Assembly (NCBI RefSeq): GCF_003589595.1
Contig: NW_020653713.1
Coordinates: 2,799,551-2,863,550, forward strand
DNA from: Hyposmocoma kahamanoa
Lineage: Eukaryota; Arthropoda; Insecta; Lepidoptera; Cosmopterigidae
Reading direction: 5' to 3'
DNA: 64,000 nt
Shown here: one piece after another, positions 9,603 through 19,966 of the stretch
Position numbering within the stretch: position 1 is the stretch's first letter
Layout of the letters: every line of letters begins with the position of its first letter
Position numbers and translations under genes: made by a program
Notes under the pieces: model-generated
Database searches by the model: none
Told to the model about the DNA's origin: nothing
What the model saw: only the letters and a program-made list of their open reading frames with translations

Positions 9603-9827
9603 ATGGAGTATATACGGGTGAAAGCCACCGCCACCCTGGAGGTCGAGCAGTTGGTGTCCCGCCACTATGCAAATTTGAATTCATTTGTGTTGAGAGTACC
9701 AACCAAACATCTGTCGACCTTCATGAAAGATGAGTTTTGGCCGAAGCGGATCATGTATCAACGTTTCCGAGGCCGGCTATCGGACACCCACGTTGCGTCA
9801 CACGTCGCAGACAATACATGTAAATAA
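9603..9827 (+). mobile_element. LINE ORF1 C-terminal domain, no ORF2
   Basis: A 74-codon intact frame contains VEQLVSRHYANLNSFVLRVP and then FMKDEFWPKRIMYQRFRGRL. The hydrophobic F-V-x-x-V-P then F-W-P-x-x-I-x-x-x-x-F-R pattern matches, from memory, the C-terminal domain of ORF1 proteins in CR1/Jockey-type LINEs. The first ATG is not a true start: an in-frame TAG lies 16 bases before it and the copy is 5'-truncated. The stop is followed not by ORF2 but by a short AT-rich 3' UTR with AATAAATAAATAAAAAG at about 9907. It may be an ORF1-only (half-LINE) element, or a copy whose ORF2 was deleted. Confidence 0.65.
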
Positions 9828-10390
9828 TTACAAGTGTTTTTATTGTATTATTATGTATGTTAGTCTATAAGGTATGTATTTATGGGTCTTTATTACTTGA
9901 ACGCTAATAAATAAATAAAAAGTAAAAAAAAATAAATAAAAAAAAATAACTTTCTCTACTCTGCACTTCCGTCAAAATTCACATAGAATATTATTTTCTT
10001 CAAGTGTGATTTATTCCCGCACTCGGCAGGATAGCAAATGGTCCGTTATCAACATTTCCATCTGCAAAGAGTCCAGCCGTCTCGCGCGCAGCCGATCGTA
10101 ACGGAAAGCGGCGGTTACACGTCCGGCCGATTTGTAAACGCCCAGATATTGATTTATGGAGCCTTTTTGCTTATTTATTTGCCTCCAATCGAAGCTTTAA
10201 ATTATGGTCAGTTTTAAGTATTGTGCTTGTTCGAAATTGTATAGCACATAAAATCTGGATCGGAGATCTTCAAAACTATTATGATTTCCAATAGACGTAA
10301 ACTGTTTGCCAAATTCTGCATCGGAAAAGCGGTCATTATGTTTGAACAAGCAATGAATAAATATTATATTAAATAAATATTAGAGTAACT
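9828..10390. other. LINE UTR, then unique DNA
   Basis: 9828-9947 is the A-rich 3' UTR of the ORF1 relic. 10010-10215 is a GC-richer unique island with GCGGCGGTTACACGTCCGG and TTTATGG at 10153-10159. No gene seen. Confidence 0.4.
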
Positions 10391-10590
10391 TTGAAATCAG
10401 AGCGACGTAAGTGGTTAAAGCACTTCTGTTATGGAAATCGGAAACAACGAAAGAACCACAAACACCCAGACCAGAGACAATATAGAAAAATTAGTTTCTA
10501 CACTGACCCGGCCGGGGATTCAACCCGGGACCTCAGAGATGATAACACCATGAAAACCGATGTTTAAGCCGTTCGTCCATCGAGGTCGTG
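10391..10590 (-). mobile_element. SINE-D copy 1
   Basis: tRNA-like SINE on the minus strand: ATGGACGAACGGCTTAAAC at the head, B-box-like GGGTTGAATCCCC, then CAGTGTAGAAACTAA and TCTGGTCTGGGTGTTTGTGG. It is related to 42615-42790. Confidence 0.75.
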
Positions 10591-11005
10591 AAAACCATTG
10601 AAAAAAAATTACAACTGAGATCTGGCTGTATGACCAATTAGACATCTTAGCCTGTCCCAAAGGACGACAAATGGATAAATACTTATTCAACTACTTGGAT
10701 GAATACTTTTGAATAGTACGTTATTTAACAAAAATGTATTCAATTACCATTGAGTGATATCTATAATTGGATTATATATGACAACTGTGCCTGGTGTTCC
10801 ATACTGGTGAACTAAATGATCTTATTTCTTTATTTAAATAAATAACTGAATAAACTTCCCATACAAATTCCATCCAGGAAACAGGGGACAAGGAAATAAG
10901 TATTTTTGGCTATATTGGCTACTAAGTAACGTAGCCAAAATGTTAACAAAAATGTCTTAAGTAAACAAAATAAAATTTTCATCGTGTTAGACGATTAATA
11001 AACTT
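10591..11005. other. unassigned AT-rich DNA
   Basis: No gene or repeat recognised. Confidence 0.45.
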
Positions 11006-11070
11006 CAAGCACATGGGACTTGTCAATTTTATGTCTCATGGTGACGAGCGCAGTGGCAGTGCCCTTCGGC
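11006..11070 (+). mobile_element. Rep-A copy 4, fragment
   Basis: Only the middle of the family remains: AAGCACATGGGACTTGTCAA, GGTGACGAGCGCAGTGGCAG. Confidence 0.8.
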
Positions 11071-11099
11071 ATAAATTAATAATAATGTGTTCGACAACA

Positions 11100-11262
11100 A
11101 ACTAGGGAATTCCTATTCCTGGTACCAATGCAAATAAATTCACTCCAGGGCGATTTCCAGAACACAATTTAGAAAAGTTCATTTCCAAATTAGTCCTAAC
11201 AGAACTGGAACCCAGGACCTTCCAGCGCCTGCTGCGTAAACAGTTAGGCCACCGAGGTAGAG
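11100..11262 (-). mobile_element. tRNA-like SINE, single copy
   Basis: Minus strand: TCGGTGGCCTAACTGTTTAC as a head with A-box-like TGGCCTAACTG, then B-box-like GGTCCTGGGTTCCAG. Downstream CCAGGAATAGGAATTCCC. It is unlike SINE-B, C or D past the head. Confidence 0.5.
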
Positions 11263-11439
11263 CTCAATTATCGGGCTTGCTGAAAACCAGCGCTACTGGT
11301 CGATTTTTCTACCAGTAGCTTAAAGCTGAGCAAGTACCGTTTGCCTGCGCCGCGACACGCATTTATTAATAAGTTTCGTAAATTGCAGTACCTGTAAAAT
11401 TGCAATTAATTTCTCTGTGCTTTTATTTTATTTTATTTT
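11263..11439. other. spacer with small hairpin
   Basis: GCTACTGG and CCAGTAGC face each other across 12 bases at about 11292-11319. From memory, the AAAACCAGCGCTACTGG part resembles a lepidopteran repeat. T-rich DNA then leads into a small N gap. Confidence 0.35.
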
Positions 11440-11449
11440 NNNNNNNNNN
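11440..11449. other. assembly gap, 10 N
   Basis: Ten N in a (TTTTA)n/T-rich run, so the true length is unknown. Confidence 0.99.
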
Positions 11450-11489
11450 TTTTTTAAGTTCATGTGTGTCTCGGCGAGAGTAATAAATC

Positions 11490-11533
11490 ATTCTTATTCT
11501 TATTCTTATTCTTATTCTTATTCTTATTCTTAA
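11490..11533. repeat. (TTATTC)n microsatellite
   Basis: About seven perfect hexamer units following AGTAATAAATCA, a likely retroposon 3' end of which the hexamer is the tail. Confidence 0.95.
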
Positions 11534-12002
11534 CAATTAGGCAATAAAACAAATTCTATAACCGCCGTTTATTAATTCCATTAAACACCTATAGCTGTAC
11601 GACCCAAAATTTAGCGATAAAGCACGCTATAACTCTCTTAAAGTTATCATTAAATCACTTTACAATTAGTCAGTTGATAAATGTATTCATTTATCTCCGT
11701 AGTGCTACCAAAAACTATTATTGTAGGCATTGTAAAGCTACTATGAGGCTTAAGGCTCTAAAAGTATGCGCTGTTATCGCCACTTTGTTTGTTGAAAGGA
11801 ACTACAGGACGAAATACCTTGGAGTGCCGAGGTTGCTCCATAAAGTTTTTAACAAACCCAGGAAAAAAACTGCGAATTTTGGAGGAGCTTGAGTAACAGC
11901 TGCATTCACCACACGCAAAATAGGCGCCTGGATGTCGAGTTGTGGACACCAGCCCGTTATATACCTTACCACAGGCCACCGAGGTCGTCATGGCATACAT
12001 TT
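11534..12002. other. unassigned DNA, possible old repeat
   Basis: No gene supported. 11760-12000 has a minus frame with FFPGFVKNFMEQPRHSKVF that I suspect is part of a dispersed lepidopteran repeat; I cannot name it. Confidence 0.35.
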
Positions 12003-12063
12003 ATAACTCTGAGTGGCACTGTAACTGTTATTGACAGGCGTATCACTTGATACCATAAAAAAA
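12003..12063 (+). mobile_element. Rep-A copy 5, fragment
   Basis: AACTCTGAGTGGCACTGTAA, TGACAGGCGT, then a jump to CACTTGATACCATAAAAAAA; the CTTACCACCAGG block is deleted. Confidence 0.8.
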
Positions 12064-12433
12064 TGTTTTGATTCAAACATATTGTTGAAATTATTTCACG
12101 TTCCAAAAGTATTTCAGACCCAGTCATCAGATTTTCGTCTACATTTATTTCCAATATTAAATCGGAAAACAATTTAAAGTGTAAACCGATGAAAATCCAT
12201 CGAGAAGAGAGTACAAGGAAAGTTGTTACATCTCCCGCGGATTTCCGGGTGAAATTAAGATTTCACAAATAAGTTGGGAGAAACGGAGGCTTCCAAGAAA
12301 AAATCTTACGAAGTTCCTTTTATTCTGTTTGTATATTTATAGACAAACAAGTCGTAAAATGGAATACTTATGAACGAAATAACTGTACAGTAAAATTGCC
12401 CAATGTTTTCTAGTGCGTACATTTTTTATTCAA
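12064..12433. other. unassigned DNA
   Basis: No gene or repeat recognised. Confidence 0.4.
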
Positions 12434-12516
12434 ATGAACAAGTCATGGTGGAAAGTGACACGCCCATCCATAACAGTTTCCGTGCCACTTTACAGCTTCC
12501 AATCGCAAAAATCTGT
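12434..12516 (-). mobile_element. Rep-A copy 6, fragment
   Basis: Minus-strand 3' third: GAACAAGTCATGGTGGAAAG, CCATAACAGTTTCCGTGCCA and AATCGCAAAAATCTG correspond to the family's end. Confidence 0.75.
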
Positions 12517-13305
12517 TGAAATTGATGATGAGGTCGACGATGGAGCATGTACAATTAATCAATGCCTATTCACTCTCGCTTTGAAAAGGCCTAAGTTCGA
12601 GGAATAAGTCCGCGAGCAAGGAATTCTATTGTATGTTTGTTCTATATTCTTAATGTGTAACTAGCAATTATTTTATACATGGTGTATTTAGAAGATTTTG
12701 TTATCGAAACAAAAATATAACTATTTTCATAACGAATTTTAGAGGGAGGTCTTATTCACTGTATGTATATTAACTTAGTTGAAGTTTAAGTAAATACGCT
12801 CTGTCTTTTCCGATCTCCGCTTTAGTATGTTTTCTTGGTTTTAAATTAATATTTCTGGGTGAAACACTTAAGCCGTCGTCGCTTTGTTGAGATGAACAAA
12901 ACCCTATTTATTTAGCTTAAAATTTGGAAAGGGTTGATGTATACACCACAATCCATTCGCATTTCACAATGAATCATCGTGAAAGAGGCAACAATGGCAC
13001 AAAGAGGAGCGCGATTAAATCCCAGGTGGCAGGCTTAAGAGATATAATAAGTTGAAACGTAAATCTGCCTCAGGCACATACGAAAATGGCCGACTTTTTT
13101 AATTATTTTAATGTTAATGAAATGGTGTTTGTTATGGCACAAACTAATGTAAGCCTTTTCACTTCACCCAGGATTAGATGAAATCGAATAGTCGATGATG
13201 GCGATGGTTTTTTTAGTCATTTATGAAGACGTATTTTATTGTTAGGTCAAACATGAACTTGCTAATTGGAATGCTATCAATATTTATTTCATAGAACATC
13301 ATGTT
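12517..13305. other. unassigned unique DNA
   Basis: About 790 bases with no recognised gene or repeat. AT-rich, with short GC islands such as AGCCGTCGTCGC near 12872. Confidence 0.4.
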
Positions 13306-13552
13306 TTTTTTTATAATACCTAGTGACGGGACGAACAAGTCGTACGCCTGGTGGTAAGCGACGCGCCTATCCATAACAGTTGCGGTGCTACTGCAGAGCT
13401 TTAAATCGCAAAGATCTTATGGGCACCGCCACTGCGCCAGTCAACCTGAGACACAAGTTGACAAGTCCCATGTGCCTGTAATTTCATCAGAGCACTTACC
13501 TTTTTAAACCGGTACGCACTAATTCTCACATTACTGTTTGGCGGCAGAAAAA
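13306..13552 (-). mobile_element. Rep-A copy 7
   Basis: Minus strand, from the tail (TTATAATACCTAGTGACGGG) to the TGCCGCCAAACAGTAATGTG block. It lacks only the first ~50 bases of the family. Confidence 0.85.
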
Positions 13553-13673
13553 TAACTTTCAATCAGAGCTCTACTTCTACTAAAACTTTTTACTACAATA
13601 ACATTCATATGTATTTTAATGAAAACACTCCAATAGTTTCTTGTTAAAATCAAACAAACACAAAGAAACATTC

Positions 13674-13760
13674 CTTCGTTAGCTCCAGTTTGGCGAAAAA
13701 GTAGCTGGTTCGTGTCCAGCCGGAGCAAAGTAATTATTCTTTGTGTTCGATCTTTGTATC
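13674..13760 (+). mobile_element. tRNA-like SINE piece with SINE-C-type tail
   Basis: A tRNA-like head with B-box-like GGTTCGTGTCC at 13707, then TTCTTTGTGTTCGATCTTTG, the module also found in SINE-C. The head differs from SINE-C. Confidence 0.6.
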
Positions 13761-13784
13761 CTTAATTTAATTTGAAATTTACCA

Positions 13785-13880
13785 GCTTTTCGGTGAAGGT
13801 AAACATCGAAGAAGATTCACAAGCTTCGGATACGTGTGAAGTACCCAACCTGCATTGGGCCAGCGTGGCGGACTATGGCC
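13785..13880 (+). repeat. Rep-G copy 1
   Basis: CTTTTCGGTGAAGGTAAACA, GTGTGAAGTACCCAACC and GCATTGGGCCAGCGTGGCGG form a block that also occurs, inverted and diverged, at 50278-50425. I recognise it as a widespread lepidopteran repeat but not its class. Confidence 0.65.
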
Positions 13881-13886
13881 TAAACT

Positions 13887-13970
13887 AGGGTTTCTTAACC
13901 TGTGGTCCATGAACCCTTAAGGAGTCCGTGTAATTAACGTCGGAGATCCATGGCGAGCCTACCTTATCAT
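13887..13970 (+). mobile_element. hAT-like terminal fragment
   Basis: AGGGTTTCTTAACCTGTGGT followed by CCATGAACCC and AAGGAGTCCGTGTAA. The inverted relative is at 35573-35640. The ends resemble hAT-type termini; only one end is present. Confidence 0.5.
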
Positions 13971-13985
13971 AATGCATTATTATAA

Positions 13986-14596
13986 CCGCTCACGCGATGC
14001 GTTCCTCCTACCGCAAAATGGCAGCTATTTGGTTTCGTAAATTAGAAAACCATTCAGTTTAAATACAAGTTTTTATAAATAAAAATTATTATTCTGCATT
14101 GCTAAATAAATACCCTCCGTACTACCAACAAAAGCATCTCAAATAAAATGCAGTAATACACCGCAAATCCTGCACTTAAAAAGCACTAATGAAATTTTTG
14201 GTGTACTTGGACAAATATGATAATATTCCGTTTGAGTGGTTCTAACGTTTACCATGAAATTACTCCTTAAAGTATAGTTTATAAACATTTATATTCAGGG
14301 TAAACTTAAAAAACGCTACTTACGGTACGTTTTCAATAAATAAACACCGAAATCACCAGCCCAAACAATAACACACACGATTGTCGTGACGTATTTTTGA
14401 AGTTGTTTATTTTTTTTAAATGACAGACCCACGCATTAAAAACTTTATGGTTTGCTAGAGTAGTTACCGAAGTAGCAATTAATATTAGTTCTTTTACCTG
14501 TTATAATTTCGATATCCGATAAATCGGTATAAAATCATCAACACCGGCACCTCTAGGTGTGGTATGCGTCTACGGCTGCATGTATCGCGTGAGCGG
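13986..14596 (-). mobile_element. MITE-M copy 2
   Basis: Bounded by CCGCTCACGCGAT at 13986-13998 and its exact reverse complement at 14584-14596. The interior matches copy 1 inverted. Flanks are ATAA on both sides (13982-13985 and 14597-14600), which may be the target duplication or part of a TA-type site. Confidence 0.85.
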
Positions 14597-15365
14597 ATAA
14601 AAATTGGTATAAAATATGTTATAAGTAAATAAGAACTGTGCACGTAACCTTATTGAATTTTCTCGCCCTTTGACGGCCGTTCATTATAATTGGAGCAAGA
14701 GAGACGCGCGTCAAAAAGTGCAAAGCTACATTTATGGATAAATAAACAAGCGGCAAAAAAAATGCAATACCTAAAAAGAAAAGCAGCTTTAAATTTAATC
14801 GAACTTGACTGATTTCTGCACAACGGTGATTTAAAACGAACTTCGAGCGAACAATAGTCTCAGTTTCGGTCACTTGTCACCTCGTATAATCTCCCATTAT
14901 ACTTGGCAATCCTTTTTTAAGCTCGCTCAGAACCGGCCGGAACCAGATTCATCTGGTTTATTGTTAATCCTCAAGGCTGCGAAACCATAGACGTTTTTTC
15001 CGGCCTCATAAATACGTAATAGGTTCGTATTTCATTCCTAGTTACCTCTGAAGGATTTAGCTTTGTTGAAATTCTTGGGGATTGAGCGGTTTTTGCCTTA
15101 CTTCGTCTGGCTGTTCGGTAATTATATTAGAGTACAGCCGCGCTCACTATGACTGACAATGAGATTCAGACTATTCTTTTTCAAAGACTATCCGATATGA
15201 AACGTTCTAGCATTCGAAGATTATTCTCGTTTTCATTAACATTGTAAAATAGTTCCAGATTTGTCCCATTTCGAATACAGCTAACGAGCCTGATAAATTT
15301 GTAAAAATCTTATAGTCAACGGATAATTTAGTACCAGCATACACCAATAACTCAAGAGGGTTGTT
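14597..15365. other. unique DNA
   Basis: No gene. 14910-15060 is GC-richer and repeat-free (GAACCGGCCGGAACCAGATT). No frame or splice structure convinced me. Confidence 0.4.
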
Positions 15366-15600
15366 ATAATTATTAACATAAAGATCGAGCACTAAGAAAA
15401 AAATTAACGAGCTGGGTTGGAACCGAAGTCTTCCAGCAAACCGTGACAGACGCTATGCCAACTCAGCCACGGAACGAACCAGCGGACCCAACGAATTTTT
15501 CTATGTGCTTGTTGTCAGATGTTTGTATTTGGTTTTCAACGACTTTTTAGCCGTAGCGCCATCTATGAGAAATCTATGAAAGTATTTCGTCACCCAGTAA
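15366..15600 (-). mobile_element. SINE-C copy 4
   Basis: Minus strand; A box intact (TGGCTGAGTTGG), B box decayed. The 5' region TTGAAAACCAAATACAAA and GATGGCGCTACGGC is present. The tail is partly lost. Confidence 0.85.
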
Positions 15601-15715
15601 AGTAATCTAATAAATAATTATTGAATATCGCGGTGGCGAAACATTCCGACATTCAATAAAAAAATAATTTCAGAGGATTGCTTTAATCGCTATACAATAT
15701 GGCGTAAATTTATTC

Positions 15716-15965
15716 TACACTAGCTGGTACCCACGACTTTGGCTGCGAAGAAAAAGTACTTCGAGTAGCCAACTAACTTTCATAGTTTTATTGGTTCTCC
15801 ATACAAACTTTCATTCCTTATTTCACCCCCATTAAGGTTTATTAATAGTGACAAAAAGTAGCCTATGTCCTTTTCCTAGGTCCAACCTATCTATATACCA
15901 AAATTCATCAATATTGGTCCAGCGGTTTAGGCATAAAAACGTAACAAACAGTTGCTTTGAGTCAT
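15716..15965 (+). repeat. arthropod dispersed repeat (AGCGGTTTAG type)
   Basis: Starts CTAGCTGGTACCCACGACTT; contains AAAAAGTAGCCTATGTCC, CCAAAATTCATCAATATTGG and CCAGCGGTTTAGGCATAAAA. I know this sequence as a very common insect repeat; its class is not decided here. Confidence 0.7.
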
Positions 15966-16323
15966 AATATTATAACATATTAAATGGATAATTAATTAAC
16001 GAGCTGCGTTTTATCAAAGGTACTCGAATTTATAATGATAACAAACAAAACACTAGATGGCGCTTGTTATACAGAGTGTTATGAATATTCCCCATTAATC
16101 TTTTATTTTGTTTTACGCGCCATCTACACATATTACCAATCGTTATTTTGTAAATTATTTCAAAACACAATGTCATTTATTGATACGCATATTTTTGTCA
16201 AAGTTCAGAAAATAACTTTAGATCATGGCTCAATATTTGAATAATATTACAAAGATAAAAAACTGGATGTGTATATTTCATATTAAAGAGGAATTAAAAA
16301 GAGCAATATAGCGCTTTCTATAC
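15966..16323. other. unassigned AT-rich DNA
   Basis: No gene. It contains a 69-codon frame with no family resemblance. Confidence 0.4.
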
Positions 16324-16523
16324 CATAGATTCACGAATTTTTTGTCTCACCGTCCATTTAGGTAAGATAAAAAAAAATTCTACGCCCGCCACCATAAAAA
16401 ATAATTGAAAGCACGTATTTTTATATTGACTTAACACAAAAAAAAATCAGAAGGAAAAAAAATGATATAATATAATGAAGTGTAGTTTAAGTATAGCACC
16501 CCCTGGACAGCATCAGCATTTTG

Positions 16524-16589
16524 GGCAGGCGTGTGACTTACCTGATCAGACGCACTTGTCCGTCTCGTCACTTGATATTTTAAAAAAAA
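16524..16589 (+). mobile_element. Rep-A copy 8, tail only
   Basis: GGCAGGCGTGTGACTTACC to CGTCACTTGATATTTTAAAA: a 66-base, severely 5'-truncated insertion in the hAT MITE, as expected of target-primed reverse transcription. Confidence 0.8.
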
Positions 16590-16628
16590 TCCTCGGCCCC
16601 CCAACGCTTCCGAGGTCCCTACTGCGCT

Positions 16629-16867
16629 TTCGGACCAGTTATACCATTGAATGATACCATTAATGGTATAAGTGGTATTAATCTAACCCATTTATGCCTC
16701 CAATGGTCTAGGTGGCACTAGTTTATGCCAGTTATAACATTATTATTTATAATCCAGTGGTCTAAACGGAATAAACTATTGCTACCTACACTATTACAGG
16801 TATAAATGGGACAGGTTAGTTTACTAACACCATTAATGGTTTAATTCAGTGGTATAACTGGTCCGAA
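16629..16867. mobile_element. MITE-P, 23-bp inverted ends
   Basis: TTCGGACCAGTTATACCATT at 16629 is mirrored by GTGGTATAACTGGTCCGAA ending 16867; 22 of 23 terminal bases pair. The 239-base interior is full of short AATGGT/ACCATT inverted pairs. It is nested in the hAT MITE. Confidence 0.85.
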
Positions 16868-16954
16868 GGCTCTACCGCCCTCTAAGGGTTCTTCAGGGCT
16901 CTTGAGAAGCTATGATCTACATGTAAGACGGGTTTATTACCTTTTTCAAAATAA

Positions 16955-17453
16955 TTGTTATGGAGATTAATAGCATTAATAGCTCGAATTATAGGCGACG
17001 AAGAGGTCTCATCACGCCTTGAACCTCTGCAACTGCGTAGAGATGTTGCATCGCTTAGCGCCTTTTACCGCATGTACCATGGTGAGTGCTCTGAAGAGCT
17101 GTTCAACCTCATCCCCCCTTCCCCGTTCCTGCTCAGAAGCACGCGTGCTGGCCTTCGTAGTCACCGTTTCACTACCTGCCGCATTCCATCGCGTACTAAA
17201 AGGTTCGGTGGCTCCTTTCTCTGCCGCACGGTTGACAAATGGAACTCCCTTCCGGCACATGTCTTCCCTCCCTCTTATGATATGGGGTCCTTCAAACGAG
17301 GCGTGAAGAGGGATATTGTAGGCAGGCAGGGTGGAGGTGGCTAGTACAGTGAGGGTTTCATCGCTGCACTAGGTTCCTTCGCGTTTGGATACCACTTTCC
17401 ACTTAACATCAGGTGGAGTGGAGTCATTTGCCTGTCAAGTATAAAAAAAAAGC
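16955..17453 (+). mobile_element. LINE ORF2 C-terminus with intact 3' end
   Basis: An open frame reads SSRLEPLQLRRDVASLSAFY, then YHGECSEELFNLIPPSP, and GSFLCRTVDKWNSLPAHVFP, then SYDMGSFKRGV before a stop at 17342. The L-x-L-R-R-D-V-x-S-L, H-G-x-C-S-x-E-L and W-N-x-L-P blocks are diagnostic, from memory, of LINE proteins common in Lepidoptera. The 3' UTR ends TTAACATCAGGTGGAGTGGA, TTTGCCTGTCAAGTATAAAA, a standard tail. The catalytic domain is missing. The frame lacks internal stops, so this is one of the younger insertions here. Confidence 0.9.
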
Positions 17454-19684
17454 AATCCTCTTGAGTCCTTGGTCCATGAGCACCAGTAAACCAGATTAAA
17501 AGTGTTGGGTGAGCAGAAGGAAAGTAACTAATGCGTTCTAAAAACACTTCTTACATCAGAAATACATTCACTAAACAAGTGCCAAGAAAGGACCAAAGTA
17601 GAAATTCCCAGGCGTGACACGAAGCTTGTTGGCAGCTTCATTTGCATTTCACTGATTGATTATTCAATCGGACAGCCGCAGAAGTGTTCCCCCCGACCCC
17701 CACTGCCTACCCCTAGCCAACTGAGGTGGTGGACACAGCGGAATTGATTCATAACTAAATGCTAATGGAAATTATATAGCGGGATTTGTCTTGGCACGCA
17801 GAAGATTTCTGCTTGGTGTTCACTGATTTATTTTGTTATGTTTTTACATACCGAGTCATATCCTAAAACTTATCGTAAGCGAAATTGTTGCCTAAACAGC
17901 GTTTATTATTGCAAATGATATTTCTAAACTATAACGGACAAGGACGGATTGACGTTTCCCGCCAATATTACATCAAATACAAATTATAGCAAAGCTAAAC
18001 GCAACCGACATATATATACATCACTATTTTGTTGTTTACTATAAACAAAGTGGCAAAAAACTTGTGGGACCTTGTCGCATGTTTTTAATTGCAAGTGTTA
18101 CCTTAACCGCCTGAAAATGTCAAAAGTCTTTAGATAGAGATAACAAAAATGTTGCAAGCGCCAAATGAGGCTTAACATCCAACCGCTCGTGTAACAGCAA
18201 AAATTTCACAATCGGTTACGAAATTCACTATTATATTATATTAAAATTCAATTTTTTATCACATTTATACGTACAAATATTTTTAAAAACCCTCTCCTGT
18301 AAAATTTGTTTTCTGTAGCTTACACTAAGTCGGCGGTAATGGCTCCACATATCAACGAAATTATACACTCTGAGACGCATTTATGCATTTTAAAGATGTC
18401 TGATTCTGCATTTGTGTTTTAGTAATTTTATTGTGTCGCATAATTTAACTCGTTCATGGGAAATACTTAAATAGACCTCATTCAAAAATGTTACAACTTT
18501 TCGTTGTGCCGTAGTGCATATATTGATTAGCAACCTGCATCCTACGGCAACCTGCTAAAGGCTATTCCAAACAAGATGTTGACAAGAATATTTACAGTGT
18601 CTAAAAGCTGGACAATGTCTTAAAAAGTTGAGAAATGGCTTTTGGAACATTGTTTCTATCATCGTGATCAACGTCTCACTGTTGTGTACGTATCTCCTCT
18701 AAGGAAATGGTTTCGGCCATGGTACTTCGGGCCCAATGTCGTTTGGAGTCGTCCTTCTGTGAGCGTTAATTCCACGTGCAGGTTTGCAAGAGATATTGCT
18801 GCCATACAAATGTGCGTAACTTAGAAATTGAAGTTAGGTACATGCCGTTATGGGGTTTTAAATTATCGACCTCTCTATTCAAAATCAATCGTTCTCCCAT
18901 TAGGCTATCCCCGCTAATCAAAGCCAATTGTGACTTCAAATCCTTTTGAAGTAAAAAAGACTGAAAAATACATTGCCGCTTTAATATCCGATGCAGACAG
19001 ACGGTAATCGCATAAAAATTCAACAAGTTCTCGGAGCTAATTTCTTAAAAGGAACGTCTCTGTGTCATTAGTCTGCCGATAGTACAGAAAAGCTGTGGAA
19101 TTAATTGATACCACCTGGACTTAGGGCCTGGATTACGATTTTATAAAGAATCGTCTGCAGATTCGATTTTCGTTTGTTTTGATTACGTTATTGAAAGAAC
19201 TTTCGAAAAAAACCAGTTCATCAAAAATTTTTCGTACATTTCCGTCGGATAAGGGTTACATATAACCTGGTCTTTATTTTGAACGTGCTGAAATTTGGTC
19301 GTGGTAATTTCGCCTTGGTTGACCCATATAACTGAAGTTCAAATTAGAAAAGGACTTTAAGCACCTTGAATATAAGATCCACATTGATATTTAATGTGCT
19401 TGGATTAGATCGGAAAGATCGTAGTTGCATTGCAAAAATTTTGTACTCTTTTATGAGAAAAAAAAACGTACAGACAGAAGAGAAAATGAGATGATCGCAA
19501 CAAACAGGGACACATAAGAATTTGCAGATAGTCAAGAAAGTTCTAGAAAGAGCCCCGAGCAGGTACTGCACTTCGCAAGACTCGGCTCGTATAACCAAGA
19601 TACTGGTAGTTTACAGGGCTACGACAAGGAAGGGGCAAGTTCCATTATTCTTTATCATTTAGTTAGGAAATACCTGTTGATGGC
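17454..19684. other. long repeat-poor unique stretch
   Basis: About 2.2 kb without recognised repeats. 17610-17830 is the most sequence-complex part and holds the site listed next. I tested the frames at 18642-18824 and 18766-19026 by eye; neither resembles a known protein. Confidence 0.45.
17640..17669. promoter_or_regulatory. candidate octamer plus TGATTGAT site pair
   Basis: ATTTGCAT (POU octamer) at 17640-17647 is followed five bases later by TGATTGAT, part of the palindrome GATTGATTATTCAATC at 17654-17669. TGATTGAT-like cores are bound by PBC/Exd homeodomain proteins. Such motifs occur by chance, so this is only suggestive. Confidence 0.2.
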
Positions 19685-19966
19685 AATGGAAGATGTTGTG
19701 AAATTTGCTTCGGTCGGCCCTTACCAACTTGTTTGTTCACTCTAGCCTTATAAATGTGTTTCATCCATTTTCTCCACATGTCTAAACCATTTAAGCAACC
19801 ATTTCTCTATCTTTGTCACTACATCTTTTTTTTAAATTTTTTTATCACATTGTCTCGTAAATGGTCCATCAGAGTCACTTCAGCCATACTTCTCAAAGCT
19901 CATATTTTCATTGCATTAATTCTACTTCCATGCATCTTCTACCAAACCCAACATTCTCTACCAGTC
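19685..19966 (-). mobile_element. LINE-Q relic 1
   Basis: Minus strand reads ECWVW, a stop, GSRINAMKI, a stop, ALRSMAEVTLMDHLRDNVI, then DVVTKIEKWLLKWFRHVEKM and VNKQVGKGRPKQ. These are successive blocks of the C-terminal half of LINE ORF2 proteins (from memory S-R-I-N-A-V, L-R-S-M, W-F-G-H-V-E-R-M, G-R-G-R-P). Stops and a frame change show it is dead. Confidence 0.85.

Larger units (their letters stand above)
16324..16914 (-). mobile_element. hAT-type MITE carrying two insertions
   Basis: Ends CATAGATTCACGAA at 16324 and TTGAGAAGCTATG at 16914. The left 170 bases match the hAT MITE at 26058 (CCCGCCACCATAAAAAATAA against CCCACCACCACAAAAAATAA). Flanks TTCTATAC and ATCTACAT are a possible but decayed 8-bp duplication. 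It holds a Rep-A tail and MITE-P. Confidence 0.7.

Noticed and set aside
9603..9827. A small host gene
   Set aside because: The frame matches a LINE ORF1 C-terminal pattern and is followed by a retroposon tail.
2771..14596. MITE-M copies as the two LTRs of one retrotransposon
   Set aside because: They are in inverted, not direct, orientation, have inverted ends of their own, and no gag-pol lies between them.
17012..17306. Frames on both strands overlapping the LINE at 16955-17344
   Set aside because: They are out-of-frame readings of the LINE C-terminus.
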